Below are positions 39,752 to 48,863 of a DNA stretch of 64,000 bases, in pieces (position 1 is the stretch's first letter; each line of letters opens with the position of its first letter). The notes under the pieces are model-generated. The model had not been told where the DNA came from, ran no database searches, and saw only the letters and a list, made by a program, of their open reading frames with translations. A program made the position numbers and the translations under genes. This DNA is from Pseudanabaena sp. BC1403 (lineage in GTDB: Bacteria; Cyanobacteriota; Cyanobacteriia; Pseudanabaenales; Pseudanabaenaceae): assembly GCF_002914585.1 (NCBI RefSeq), contig NZ_PDDM01000012.1:62001-126000 (forward strand). Reading direction: 5' to 3'.

Positions 39752-40774
39752 ATGTTCACGTTAGAAAACCCTCTCGTCTTGCTCTACGTGAGGTTAATTG
39801 GATGGACTCTCTTGGGATATGTTCTAGGAAAAATCCTGCCCAAGATTTTCACTACTTATCTTGGTAAAGCTCTGCTATTTGTGGGAGTTCCCATCAGCAT
39901 TGTGTCTTTCCTGCGTCAAGCTGATCTATCGGGATGGATTATGATTGCTCCGACTACAGCTTGGGTTGCGATTTTAGTAGGTGCAGGACTGGCATGGATT
40001 TGGATCGATCTTGGTGTAAGTGATGAAAGATTTAGTAAGTTGTCAAAAGGGATTACGGCTAGAGAAAAAAATCTTGAAACCAATCCCAGCATGGAAGCAA
40101 CTTTAGAGCATGAAAGTGCATGGACAGGTGCAACCCAAGGCAGTTTCTTACTTGCTATGACCTTAGGCAATACTGCTTTTATGGGGTATCCTGTCAGCCT
40201 TGCCCTAGTCGGACCACAATATTTTGCTTGGTCGCTATTTTACGATCTGATCGGCTCTACGATCGCTGCCTATTCCGTCGGGATCGCTCTTGCTAGTCGT
40301 TACGGCAGCATGTCTAGCGGGCAAAAGAAGCCAAATCCATTTGTATCAATGGCTAAGACTCCAGCATTATGGAGTTTGCCGATTGGCGTAGGGATGCGAT
40401 TTATCCCTTTACCCGTGGTAATTACAGCTGGAATGAGTACGATCGCATGGACAACTGTAACTTTGTCATTGGTGATGATTGGGATGCAGTTAAGTCAGTT
40501 AAAAACCCTACGTAATGTCAAAAAAGCGCTTACTTGTCTATCGATTAAGATGCTGCTTACTCCACTTGTAGTTGGTACAGGACTAATGTTCTTTGGTGTG
40601 ACAGGAGAACCACGTATGGCTATGGTTTTACAAATGGCAATGCCACCAGCCTTTTCGACGCTTGTAATTGCCCAAGCCTATAATCTGGATCGCGATTTAA
40701 CAGTTACGACCTTAGCTTTTGGTGTAGTTCTTTTACTATTCACGATACCTATTTGGCTATGGCTATTTTCTTAG
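39752..40774 (+). CDS. AEC-family (auxin efflux carrier-like) transporter
   Basis: An inner-membrane carrier of about ten hydrophobic segments over 340 residues, with an internal twofold arrangement and a cytosolic loop (about 90-125) rich in charged residues. The pattern LGYVLGKILPK, GNTAFMGYPVSLALVGPQYFAWSLFYDLIGS and PPAFSTLVIAQAYNLDRDLTVTTLAFGVVLLL fits the malate-permease/auxin-efflux group, which moves organic acids. Substrate here is unknown. An organic or sugar acid would fit the neighbouring SDR and 2-hydroxyacid dehydrogenase. Confidence 0.82.
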   Translation: MFTLENPLVLLYVRLIGWTLLGYVLGKILPKIFTTYLGKALLFVGVPISIVSFLRQADLSGWIMIAPTTAWVAILVGAGLAWIWIDLGVSDERFSKLSKGITAREKNLETNPSMEATLEHESAWTGATQGSFLLAMTLGNTAFMGYPVSLALVGPQYFAWSLFYDLIGSTIAAYSVGIALASRYGSMSSGQKKPNPFVSMAKTPALWSLPIGVGMRFIPLPVVITAGMSTIAWTTVTLSLVMIGMQLSQLKTLRNVKKALTCLSIKMLLTPLVVGTGLMFFGVTGEPRMAMVLQMAMPPAFSTLVIAQAYNLDRDLTVTTLAFGVVLLLFTIPIWLWLFS

Positions 40775-40948
40775 AATCTATTTGCAACTTAAGTTAAGTC
40801 TATTTTTATATAAGCCCAAAACAAAAAAACTATTAATTTAACCTAATCTTTGTATGAAAATTATTTGAATATATCAGCCATAGTTATGTAGACTTACTTA
40901 GAAATTATTGTCAGAATTGATAAATTCAACCTAGGAAGCAATGAAAAT

Positions 40949-41887
40949 ATGTCCAAACTACTGATCAGTACTTCTTCTTTTGATGTAAAAAGCAATCAGG
41001 TATTGCAGAATCTCCAAGCTCAAGGCTTTGAAATTGTTTTAAATCCCTATGGTAGAAAACTCAAAGAACCAGAAGTTTTGGAGCTTCTCAGTAATGATAT
41101 TGTTGGGATGATTGCTGGAGTTGAGCCGCTGACTCGGAATGTTTTAACCGCAACTAAGTCTCTCAAGGTAATTTCGCGATGTGGTATTGGAACTGATAGT
41201 GTTGATTTGGAGGCGGCTGAAGAACTGGGCGTTTCAGTGCATATTACCCCTACCGCCCCTGTAATTGCTGTAGCAGAGTTGACAGTGAGTCTGATCCTTT
41301 CTCTGTTGAGGCGCACCTCAGAAGCCGATCGCACTTTGCGCGAAGGAAAGTGGAATCCTTTGATGGGCAGACTACTTGCCTCACAAGTAGTGGGATTGTT
41401 GGGCTATGGAAGAGTTGGTAATCGGGTAGGACAGATTTTGAAGGCTTTTGGGGCAAAAAGAGTTGCCTATGACATTTTTCGTGATGATTCGCTATTCGCG
41501 GATACAGTTTGTATCTCATCTTTAGATGAATTTATCGCACGTTCCAATGTAATCACACTCCATATTCCCTACAACAAAGATAATCATCATTTAGTTGATC
41601 GCGACTTTATCAATAAGATGCAAGCAGGAAGTATTTTAATCAATACTTCTAGAGGTGGGCTGATTGATGAGCAAGCATTGTACGACGCGCTAGTCTCTGG
41701 GCATTTGGCAGGTGCAGCCCTTGATGTGTTTGAAGAAGAGCCATATTCTGGTCAACTTCGCACCTTGCCTCAGGTCATTTTGACACCCCATATGGGTTCT
41801 TACGCTAAGGAAGCCAGAATCCAGATGGAGCAAGAAGCTGCACAAAATCTATTTGATAGCCTTGTAAATTTAGGCCTAGCCAAGTGA
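40949..41887 (+). CDS. D-isomer-specific 2-hydroxyacid dehydrogenase
   Basis: An NAD-dependent enzyme of the phosphoglycerate-dehydrogenase-like family, 312 residues, without the ACT domain of SerA. The Rossmann motif is VGLLGYGRVGNRVGQ (about 147-161). Catalytic residues are visible as Arg in INTSRGGLIDEQAL, Glu in FEEEPYSG and His in LTPHMGSYAKEAR. The start ATG 40949 is preceded by AGGAAG. The HAD gene starts 21 bp after its stop, so the two form an operon. The substrate is a 2-keto or 2-hydroxy acid, not defined by sequence. Confidence 0.9.
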   Translation: MSKLLISTSSFDVKSNQVLQNLQAQGFEIVLNPYGRKLKEPEVLELLSNDIVGMIAGVEPLTRNVLTATKSLKVISRCGIGTDSVDLEAAEELGVSVHITPTAPVIAVAELTVSLILSLLRRTSEADRTLREGKWNPLMGRLLASQVVGLLGYGRVGNRVGQILKAFGAKRVAYDIFRDDSLFADTVCISSLDEFIARSNVITLHIPYNKDNHHLVDRDFINKMQAGSILINTSRGGLIDEQALYDALVSGHLAGAALDVFEEEPYSGQLRTLPQVILTPHMGSYAKEARIQMEQEAAQNLFDSLVNLGLAK

Positions 41888-41908
41888 ACCAAAAACAGGG
41901 CAAAAAGC

Positions 41909-42559
41909 ATGACTAGAGACAGTGCTAAGAAATATGATGCGATCGTGTTTGATTTTGACGGAGTCCTAGTTGAGTCAGTGGATGTTAAAACTCAAGCTTT
42001 TGGGGCTTTGTATGCCGAATATGGCGATCGCATTGTGGAGCAGGTGAAAGCCTATCATCTGATTCATGGAGGGGTATCGCGATTTGACAAGTTTCGTTAC
42101 TACCATGAAGTTTTGCTTGGCAAAGACTTGACTAAAGATGAGGAGGCGAGACTAGGCAATCTATTCTCGCAATATGTTGAAGATGCAGTGGTAGATGCGG
42201 TTTATGTGTCAGGAGCCTATGAGCTTTTAGAACGAAATTATCAGTCCACACCACTATTTGTGGCTTCGGGAACTCCCGATCAAGAGCTAAAACGCATTGT
42301 CTCACGGCGAAATATGGCGCATTATTTTGTGTCTGTTCATGGTTCCCCAGCCAAAAAGGGAGACATTATCCAAGATATTTTGTCGAAATATGATTTTGAT
42401 CCCGATCGCGTATTGATGGTTGGCGATGCGATCGCTGATTATGAAGGTGCGATCGCTGCGGGTGTAAAATTTGTAGGCAGGGTAATGCAATATCCTGAGA
42501 CTTATCCCTTCCCAGCAGGAACAACAGTTCTGCCAGACATAGTTGAACTCGTCATATAG
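41909..42559 (+). CDS. HAD-family hydrolase (phosphatase)
   Basis: A Mg-dependent phosphatase of the HAD superfamily, 216 residues. Motif I is DFDGVLVES (about 16-24), motif II VASGTPDQE (Ser/Thr), motif III Lys in SPAKKGDIIQDIL, and motif IV VGDAIADYEGA. The helical cap includes HGGVSRFDKFRYYHEVLLGK, a stretch I associate with HADs next to hydroxyacid dehydrogenases in sugar-acid or polysaccharide clusters. It lies 21 bp after the dehydrogenase, suggesting removal of phosphate from that enzyme's product or substrate. Confidence 0.88.
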   Translation: MTRDSAKKYDAIVFDFDGVLVESVDVKTQAFGALYAEYGDRIVEQVKAYHLIHGGVSRFDKFRYYHEVLLGKDLTKDEEARLGNLFSQYVEDAVVDAVYVSGAYELLERNYQSTPLFVASGTPDQELKRIVSRRNMAHYFVSVHGSPAKKGDIIQDILSKYDFDPDRVLMVGDAIADYEGAIAAGVKFVGRVMQYPETYPFPAGTTVLPDIVELVI

Positions 42560-42603
42560 GAGACAAGGTGTGCGCCGCTTTGCGATGTACACCTTGTCTC
42601 CTA
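42557..42603 (+). terminator. Terminator of the dehydrogenase-HAD operon
   Basis: Arms of about 16 bp (TAGGAGACAAGGTGT) around a 13-nt loop; it overlaps the HAD stop codon. Confidence 0.75.
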
Positions 42604-42643
42604 AAGGTTCCAGTTTTGCTTTATTTCTTAATCTTAAAAATCT

Positions 42644-44053
42644 ATGCGTCGTCGTCAGTTTAATCAGTTATCTCTATCTTTAGCAGGTTTGGGTTTGGCA
42701 GCCTGTAGTGATTCCACCGTCTTAAATTATCGGGCTCCCGAAAAAAGTTCCAAGTTTCGGGTTTGGTGGATTCAAAGCTTCTATCCTGCGGAAACAGAGG
42801 CACTTTCACAAATTGTGGCGGACTGGGAAAAAAAGAATAATACGAAGGTGGAAATCACTTTCTATAATGATGGATCGGTGAATCGTGATGCTGAAAATGC
42901 TCTTAATAACGGCAATCCTCCAGATATCTTATTTAGTAATACCGCTGAGTTTGCCCTCTATCCGAAACTAGCTTGGCAAAATAAATTAATAGATGTTACT
43001 GATGTTGTAGAACCTGTTAAAAATTTATTTAGCCCGATCGCCCTCAAAGCTGTCGCTTATAAAAACAGACAAAATCCTAATCCTGCTTACTATGCCGTCC
43101 CAATTGCTCAACTAGCTGCTGGTCTGCATTATTGGCGAGATATGCTTGCAGAGGTAGGGATGAGTGACACCAGTATTCCTAAGGATTGGAATGGATTTTG
43201 GGCATTTTGGGAAACGGCTCAAGACCGCGCTACGAATAGAGGCAAAAAAGATATCTATGGAATCGGTTTACCAATGTCTACCGAAGCTACAGATGTAATC
43301 TTCATGTTTGAGCAATTCCTCACAGCTTATGGAGTACAGCTACTAGATGAGAATGGGCAACTAAAAGTTGATAATCCCCAAAATCGCCAAGGTATTATCG
43401 CCGCATTAACAAAATATGCTGGCTTCTACCAGAGTAAGCATGTACCTCCTAATGCTTTGCAATGGACAGATGCGGACAACAATCAGGTGTTTCTTAGCCG
43501 CAATTCATTCATGACCGCAAATCCAGGATTGTCTATTCCCGCATCTCAGCAGTTTGATCAAGAGGTCTACAACAAAAAATTAGTGACAACAGAATGGCCA
43601 CTAGCTCCAGATGGCAAGACTCTTAGCAATTTGGTAGCGGTAAAACAGGCGATTATATTTGCTACTCCAAACGTTAAGGAAACCAAAGAAGATGTTGCTA
43701 AGGAACAAGCAAGGCAAGTTCTGGCTAAAAGTTTGTTGTCCCACATTATCCGACCTGATAATTTGCTTACCTATTTGAAAGGAGCAGGAGGACGATATTT
43801 CCCAACTATGCCAAAATTATTAGAAGATCCTTATTATAAAGATTCTAAAGACCCACATATTTTGGTGGCAACTAAGCAATTTCAAAATACAAGTTCTTTT
43901 TATACAGCCCAGAATCCTGCTTATTCAGAAGTGGGCGCTAATAAAATATGGGGACAGGCGATCAAGTCAGTGGCTTCAGGCAAAAATTCACCTGAACAAG
44001 CTGCCGATGCTGCGATCGCCCAAATCAAGGCTATTTTCACTGAGTGGAAATAG
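42644..44053 (+). CDS. Extracellular solute-binding lipoprotein (ABC family 1)
   Basis: A periplasmic sugar-type binding protein. The N-terminus MRRRQFNQLSLSLAGLGLAAC combines a twin-arginine-like RRRQF with a lipobox ending at Cys21. The mature part has the family features FRVWWIQSFYPAETEALSQIVADWEKKN, NGNPPDILFSNTAEFALYPKLAWQ and NGFWAFWETAQDR. No permease or ATPase gene is adjacent; a hybrid kinase starts 73 bp downstream. It may hand ligand to an ABC importer elsewhere or serve as the sensor's ligand receptor. The latter is inference from the neighbour. Confidence 0.88.
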   Translation: MRRRQFNQLSLSLAGLGLAACSDSTVLNYRAPEKSSKFRVWWIQSFYPAETEALSQIVADWEKKNNTKVEITFYNDGSVNRDAENALNNGNPPDILFSNTAEFALYPKLAWQNKLIDVTDVVEPVKNLFSPIALKAVAYKNRQNPNPAYYAVPIAQLAAGLHYWRDMLAEVGMSDTSIPKDWNGFWAFWETAQDRATNRGKKDIYGIGLPMSTEATDVIFMFEQFLTAYGVQLLDENGQLKVDNPQNRQGIIAALTKYAGFYQSKHVPPNALQWTDADNNQVFLSRNSFMTANPGLSIPASQQFDQEVYNKKLVTTEWPLAPDGKTLSNLVAVKQAIIFATPNVKETKEDVAKEQARQVLAKSLLSHIIRPDNLLTYLKGAGGRYFPTMPKLLEDPYYKDSKDPHILVATKQFQNTSSFYTAQNPAYSEVGANKIWGQAIKSVASGKNSPEQAADAAIAQIKAIFTEWK

Positions 44054-44126
44054 TAGTAGTATCGATGGGTAGAGGCATACTCATAGTGAAATCTCAGCAT
44101 CGTTGTTAGTTAAGTGAGTATAGAAG

Positions 44127-47108
44127 ATGAACAACCTATTTAAGAAACGCCTGCTGTTGCAACTTGTGGCATATTTTTCGGTTCTGTCGATTGTCACAGT
44201 TTTAGTGGTCGCTGTAAGTGCGAATACTCGCAGTCGTGACGCTCTTAGAAAATCGGTAATTGACCGATTAGCAGTTGCGACATCACTAAAAGAAGCGCAG
44301 GTGAATCAATGGGTTGATAACCAACGTCGCGATGTAATTTTGATGACGCAGTTGCCAGATTTGATCTTCAATTCTGAAATAACTTTTACGAAAGATCGCG
44401 AATCTCCAGAATTTAAAGCGGCTGTTGACTCTCTGCAAAAGTTTATGGCGGATATATCCGCAGTAAAAGCAAATATTCGACAGATTTCGATTTTGACCAA
44501 TAACGGCATTACGATTGTTTCCACAGATAAACAAAAAGAAGGAAAATACCAACCGCTCGGAAATACCACTACATACTTTACTCGCGACCAATCACGGATC
44601 ATTGTCCCTAATTTCTATATCTCGCCAATCTCTGGTAAGGCGGCGATGACTTTTGCTGCTCCTTTAACTAATAAAGCTGGCGATCGCATTGGGGTAGTAG
44701 CGGTTGATCTAGATCTCCAAGGGGTAGATGACATCATTCGTGAACGTACTGGACTAGGTAATAGTGGCGAAACCTACTTAGTGGGAAGATTAGCTACGAA
44801 GAATGTCCTGATTTCAGGAACGGGAGCCGACAAACAGGATCTCGCCAAAGATATTAAAAGTGATGGTATTTCTGCTGCGGCTTTAGGAAAAGATGGGGAA
44901 GGGCTATATAAAAACTATAAAACTATACCTGTATTAGGAAGTTATATTTGGATTGACAACCTTAATTTGGCGTTACTTGCGGAGATATCGCAGGCAGAAG
45001 CTTTTGAACCCGCCGATCGCCTTGGTCGTGATATTTTGCTAATCGGGTTAAGCTCCGCAGGTATTTTATTAACGGCAGTGTACTTGATTGCCAGACGGAT
45101 TTCTCAGCCAATTTTGGCGATCGCTGATGCGGCAAACCAAGTTGCTGGCGGTAATCTTGATTCACAAGCACCCGTCCTTACAGAAGATGAAATCGGGATT
45201 TTGGCGATCGCTTTTAATCAAATGACATCACAACTTAAAAATTCAGGGGAACAGTTAGCCGATTACAGTCGTACATTGGAGCAGAAAGTCGAACAGCGTA
45301 CCAGTGAGATCAAGGCAATTATTGATAACATGGTGGATGGCTTGGTGGTAGTTAATGCTGAAGATCAGATTACTCAGTTTAATCCAGCACTTGCAGGCAT
45401 GATTGGGATTAGTAGTAAAGCGATCTCTATGGCAACGAGTTATAAAGAAATATTTAAAGTAGAGCAAATCACTAATCTCGTTACAAGTACCAGAGAGAAT
45501 CCAAAACAAGTTTTTAGCGAAGAGTTTGCCCTGCCTGATCGCCGTACTGGGAAAGCAGTTGCAACTTCGATCTTTGGAGAAGCAAATATTTCGGGGGATC
45601 CGCAATTAGAAGTAGATTATTTAGGCACTGTGATTCTGATTCGCGATATTACATCTGAGAAAGAAGTGGATCGGATGAAGACAGACTTCATCTCAACCGT
45701 ATCTCACGAATTAAGAACGCCGCTTACCTCGGTATTAGGCTTTGCAAAATTAATTCAGAAAAAGCTAGAAGAATCTATACTTCCAATGATTCAAACCGAT
45801 GACAAGAAAGTGAATCGCAGTGTGCGCCAAGTTACCGAAAATCTTGAAATCATTATCTCTGAGGGGACACGCCTCACCAAGCTAATTAACGAAGTCCTAG
45901 ATGTTGCCAAAATAGAAGCTGGTAAAATGCAATGGAATATGGAACCTTTGGCAATTACCGAAGTAATTGACCGAGCCTTTTCGGCAACTTCTGCGCTCTT
46001 TGAGCAGAAAGCATTAACACCAGTAAGAGAAATTGAAGCAGATTTACCCGATATCCTTGGTGATAAAGATCGCTTGATTCAAGTCGTAATCAACTTAATT
46101 TCCAACGCTGTGAAGTTTACGGATCGGGGAAGCATCACTTGTCGGGTTAAGCTAGATGATCAATCAATTATGGTCAGTGTCATCGATCAAGGTGTTGGTA
46201 TTTCTGAATCCGATCAGCCCAAGGTATTTGAGAAGTTCAAGCAAGTTGGTGATACTTTGACCGATAAGCCTCAAGGCACAGGGCTAGGGCTACCCATTTC
46301 CAAAGAAATTATCGCGTATCATGGTGGGAAGATTTGGGTAGAGAGTGAAATTGGTAAGGGTAGTACATTCTCCTTTACAATTCCAATTAACATAGAAAAT
46401 GAGATTCCTTCAATTAATTTTGACATTTTGATTGAGCAACTCAAGAAAAGGGCAGTTTCAGAAAGTTCATCTCAAACTGATAACCAGAACGCAATCGACA
46501 CACCCAAAAATATTCTAGTCATTGACGATGATGCGAGTATTCGTAACTTACTTAGACAAGAGTTGGAAGCTAAAGGATATACTGTTCGTGAAGCAGGAAA
46601 TGGACAAGAGGCGATTACCCAAGTGCGCGAAAGTCGCCCTGATCTGATCACTCTTGATATCATCATGGATGGAATTAGTGGCTATGATGTGGCAGCAATT
46701 CTCAGATCTGATCCTGCGACCTTAGACATTCCCATTATTATTGTCTCTGTAATAGATGATAAAAACAAAGGTCGTCATCTAGGTATTGATAGTTATGTGA
46801 CTAAGCCCCTAGACATGGTGCTATTGCTGAGAGAAGTTGATATTCTTCTATCTAGCAAGGCATCTATGGGCAAAAAGATTTTGGTGGTTGACGACAATTT
46901 TGGTTCTATCGATCTATTGATGGAAATGTTGCAAAACCAAGGCTTTTTACCTTCTAAAATCAATCCTCAAGATGATTTGCAAGCCAGTGCGATCGCATCT
47001 CAGCCAGATGTAATCATCGCTAGTACAAAGCTAGCGGATCAAGTGCAATCTCTCCGTGCTGAGCAAGGTATGGAACATATTCGCTTTTTATTAATTGCCG
47101 ACCAATAG
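44127..47108 (+). CDS. Hybrid histidine kinase with dCache, HAMP, PAS and two receivers
   Basis: A 993-residue membrane sensor. TM1 is about 10-30, a double-Cache periplasmic domain about 35-300, TM2 about 307-325, HAMP about 325-380, PAS about 395-510. HisKA has His527 (STVSHELRTPLTSVLG), and the HATPase has NLISNAVKFT and GTGLGLPISKEI. Receiver 1 has IDDD and Asp844 (TLDIIMDG). A second receiver starts KILVVDDN, but at the phospho-site it reads VIIAS, with Ser in place of Asp. It ends after about 75 residues without the usual Lys. The second receiver is therefore probably not phosphorylated. Confidence 0.93.
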   Translation: MNNLFKKRLLLQLVAYFSVLSIVTVLVVAVSANTRSRDALRKSVIDRLAVATSLKEAQVNQWVDNQRRDVILMTQLPDLIFNSEITFTKDRESPEFKAAVDSLQKFMADISAVKANIRQISILTNNGITIVSTDKQKEGKYQPLGNTTTYFTRDQSRIIVPNFYISPISGKAAMTFAAPLTNKAGDRIGVVAVDLDLQGVDDIIRERTGLGNSGETYLVGRLATKNVLISGTGADKQDLAKDIKSDGISAAALGKDGEGLYKNYKTIPVLGSYIWIDNLNLALLAEISQAEAFEPADRLGRDILLIGLSSAGILLTAVYLIARRISQPILAIADAANQVAGGNLDSQAPVLTEDEIGILAIAFNQMTSQLKNSGEQLADYSRTLEQKVEQRTSEIKAIIDNMVDGLVVVNAEDQITQFNPALAGMIGISSKAISMATSYKEIFKVEQITNLVTSTRENPKQVFSEEFALPDRRTGKAVATSIFGEANISGDPQLEVDYLGTVILIRDITSEKEVDRMKTDFISTVSHELRTPLTSVLGFAKLIQKKLEESILPMIQTDDKKVNRSVRQVTENLEIIISEGTRLTKLINEVLDVAKIEAGKMQWNMEPLAITEVIDRAFSATSALFEQKALTPVREIEADLPDILGDKDRLIQVVINLISNAVKFTDRGSITCRVKLDDQSIMVSVIDQGVGISESDQPKVFEKFKQVGDTLTDKPQGTGLGLPISKEIIAYHGGKIWVESEIGKGSTFSFTIPINIENEIPSINFDILIEQLKKRAVSESSSQTDNQNAIDTPKNILVIDDDASIRNLLRQELEAKGYTVREAGNGQEAITQVRESRPDLITLDIIMDGISGYDVAAILRSDPATLDIPIIIVSVIDDKNKGRHLGIDSYVTKPLDMVLLLREVDILLSSKASMGKKILVVDDNFGSIDLLMEMLQNQGFLPSKINPQDDLQASAIASQPDVIIASTKLADQVQSLRAEQGMEHIRFLLIADQ

Positions 47109-47135
47109 AAAAGGGGTGCTTTGTTCCCCTTTTTC
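47108..47135 (+). terminator. Terminator of the hybrid kinase
   Basis: Arms AGAAAAGGGG and CCCCTTTTTCT around a short loop, starting at the stop codon. Confidence 0.75.
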
Positions 47136-47136
47136 T

Positions 47137-47172
47137 AAAAGTAGGGGCAGTTCATGAACTGCCCCTACTTTT
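47137..47172. repeat. 36-bp perfect palindrome
   Basis: The arm AAAAGTAGGGGCAGTTCA is directly followed by its own reverse complement, with no loop. It contains the GTAGGGGCAG word also found in the 127-bp element. It may terminate purH on the minus strand. Confidence 0.85.
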
Positions 47173-47174
47173 GT

Positions 47175-48734
47175 TTAATGTAAGAAATGGCGAACGCCTG
47201 TAAATACCATAATTAGACCAAGTTCATCAGCTGCCTTGATAGAATCAGCATCACGCATACTTCCGCCTGGTTGCACGATCGCAATAATTCCTGCGGCTGC
47301 CGCAGTCCGCACAGAGTCATCGAAGGGGAAAAAACCATCACTAGCTAAGAATGCATCTTTCACACTTTCGCCTGCTTGCTCGATCGCAATTTTGATTGAG
47401 CCAACTCGATTCATTTGACCAGCGCCAATGCCAATTGTGGTGCAATCTTTAGTAATAGCGATCGCATTAGACTTGACATGACGACTAATTTTCCAAGCAA
47501 AAATTAACTCTTGCAACTGCTCAGGCGTTGGCTGCTTTTGGGTAACCACTTGCCATGTATTCGGGTTTACAGCTTCATCATCGGACTTCTGGACTAACAT
47601 CCCTCCAGAGATCGTCTTCACTGTCTCATGGGAACCATGCTTGAGATCAGATAGAACTAGCACCCGCAAGTTTTGTTTTTTACCGAGAATTGCAGCAACA
47701 CTAGGTACGCAGGCAGGAGCAACGACGCATTCTAAAAAGGTTTTATTTAAAAGCAGCGCAGTTTCTTCGTCAATCGGACGGTTGAGGGCGACAATACCCC
47801 CGAAAGCAGAAGTAGAATCCGCTTCAAAAGCTTTTTGATAGGCTTCGGCAATAGTAGGTGCGATCGCAACTCCACAGGGGTTGTTGTGCTTAATGATCAC
47901 CGCACAGGGGAGGTCGTCACTAAATTCAGCGATAATGCTCCGAGCTGCTTCAAGATCGAGCAAGTTATTGAAACTGAGTTCTTTACCTTGCAATTGTTGC
48001 GCCGCTGACCACCCTTTGGGCGTTGCGCCAACTTGATACCATGTGGCGGGTTGATGGGGATTTTCGCCGTAACGTAAAGGTTTAGGATTATTACATAGCA
48101 AAGTATAGGAAGAAGAGATCGCATTGGGTAAACCTTGTGCTGCTTTCTGTTCTTTTTCTAGGTAATCTGCGATCGCTTTATCGTAGGACTGTGTATGTTG
48201 AAAAGCTGCGATCGCTAGTTTTTTGCGAAATTCTAAGGTCGTTTCTCCATTATTTGCTTTTAGCTCATCCAGAAATTCTGGATATTGGCTAGGACTGGAC
48301 AATACAGCAACATGATTATAATTCTTTGCCGAGGCGCGAATCAGAGTTGGACCCCCAATATCAATATTCTCGATCGCATCTTCGAGGGTGACGTTAGGTT
48401 TAGCGATCGTTTCCGTAAATGGATAGAGGTTAACTACTACAATCCGAATTGGTTGAATCTCGTTGTCTGCTAGGTCTTGTTGATGCTCTGGGAGATCCAG
48501 TCTTGCCAGAATGCCTCCATGAATGCGCGGATGCAGGGTCTTCACTCGTCCACCTAAAATCTCAGGTGCGCCTGTATAGTCGGAAACCTTGGTAACTTCA
48601 AGCTCAGCCGCTTTGAGTGCCTTGGCAGTTCCACCACTACTAATTAGTTGAAAGTTATAGGTGGTCGATAGTTCACGGGCAAGGTCGAGTAGTCCTGTTT
48701 TGTCAGAAACACTCAAAAGCGCAAGGGGTTTCAT
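47175..48734 (-). CDS. purH: Bifunctional AICAR transformylase / IMP cyclohydrolase
   Basis: The last two steps of IMP synthesis. The N-terminal MGS-like cyclohydrolase domain (about 1-195) starts ALLSVSDKTGLLDLARELS and has SSGGTAKALKAA and GGRVKTLHPRIHGGILARLD. The C-terminal AICAR transformylase (about 200-519) has RYGENPHQPATWY, AVIIKHNNPCGVA, AFGGIVALNRPID and SDGFFPFDDSV. The start is ATG 48734, because GGAGC lies just upstream. An ATG at 48746 overlaps that ribosome-binding site and is rejected. A hairpin lies in the leader. Confidence 0.97.
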   Translation of the reverse strand: MKPLALLSVSDKTGLLDLARELSTTYNFQLISSGGTAKALKAAELEVTKVSDYTGAPEILGGRVKTLHPRIHGGILARLDLPEHQQDLADNEIQPIRIVVVNLYPFTETIAKPNVTLEDAIENIDIGGPTLIRASAKNYNHVAVLSSPSQYPEFLDELKANNGETTLEFRKKLAIAAFQHTQSYDKAIADYLEKEQKAAQGLPNAISSSYTLLCNNPKPLRYGENPHQPATWYQVGATPKGWSAAQQLQGKELSFNNLLDLEAARSIIAEFSDDLPCAVIIKHNNPCGVAIAPTIAEAYQKAFEADSTSAFGGIVALNRPIDEETALLLNKTFLECVVAPACVPSVAAILGKKQNLRVLVLSDLKHGSHETVKTISGGMLVQKSDDEAVNPNTWQVVTQKQPTPEQLQELIFAWKISRHVKSNAIAITKDCTTIGIGAGQMNRVGSIKIAIEQAGESVKDAFLASDGFFPFDDSVRTAAAAGIIAIVQPGGSMRDADSIKAADELGLIMVFTGVRHFLH

Positions 48735-48753
48735 AAAAAGCTCCATATTCGTT

Positions 48754-48792
48754 ATAGGAGTTCGTCAACACTTTGCGTTGACGAACTCCTAT
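48754..48792. promoter_or_regulatory. Hairpin immediately upstream of purH
   Basis: A perfect 16-bp stem (ATAGGAGTTCGTCAAC) with loop ACTTTGC, ending 19 bp before the purH start. It may be a second terminator for the upstream GST gene or a leader element. Confidence 0.55.
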
Positions 48793-48811
48793 GCTATTTT
48801 ATCGCATTATT

Positions 48812-48863
48812 AAAACCAAAAAATGTTTGGGCGGGCGAAGCCCACCCAAACATTTTTTGGTTT
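48812..48863 (-). terminator. Terminator of the GST gene
   Basis: A stem of over 20 bp (AAAACCAAAAAATGTTTGGG arm), one bulged base, GAA loop, starting at the GST stop. Confidence 0.8.
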
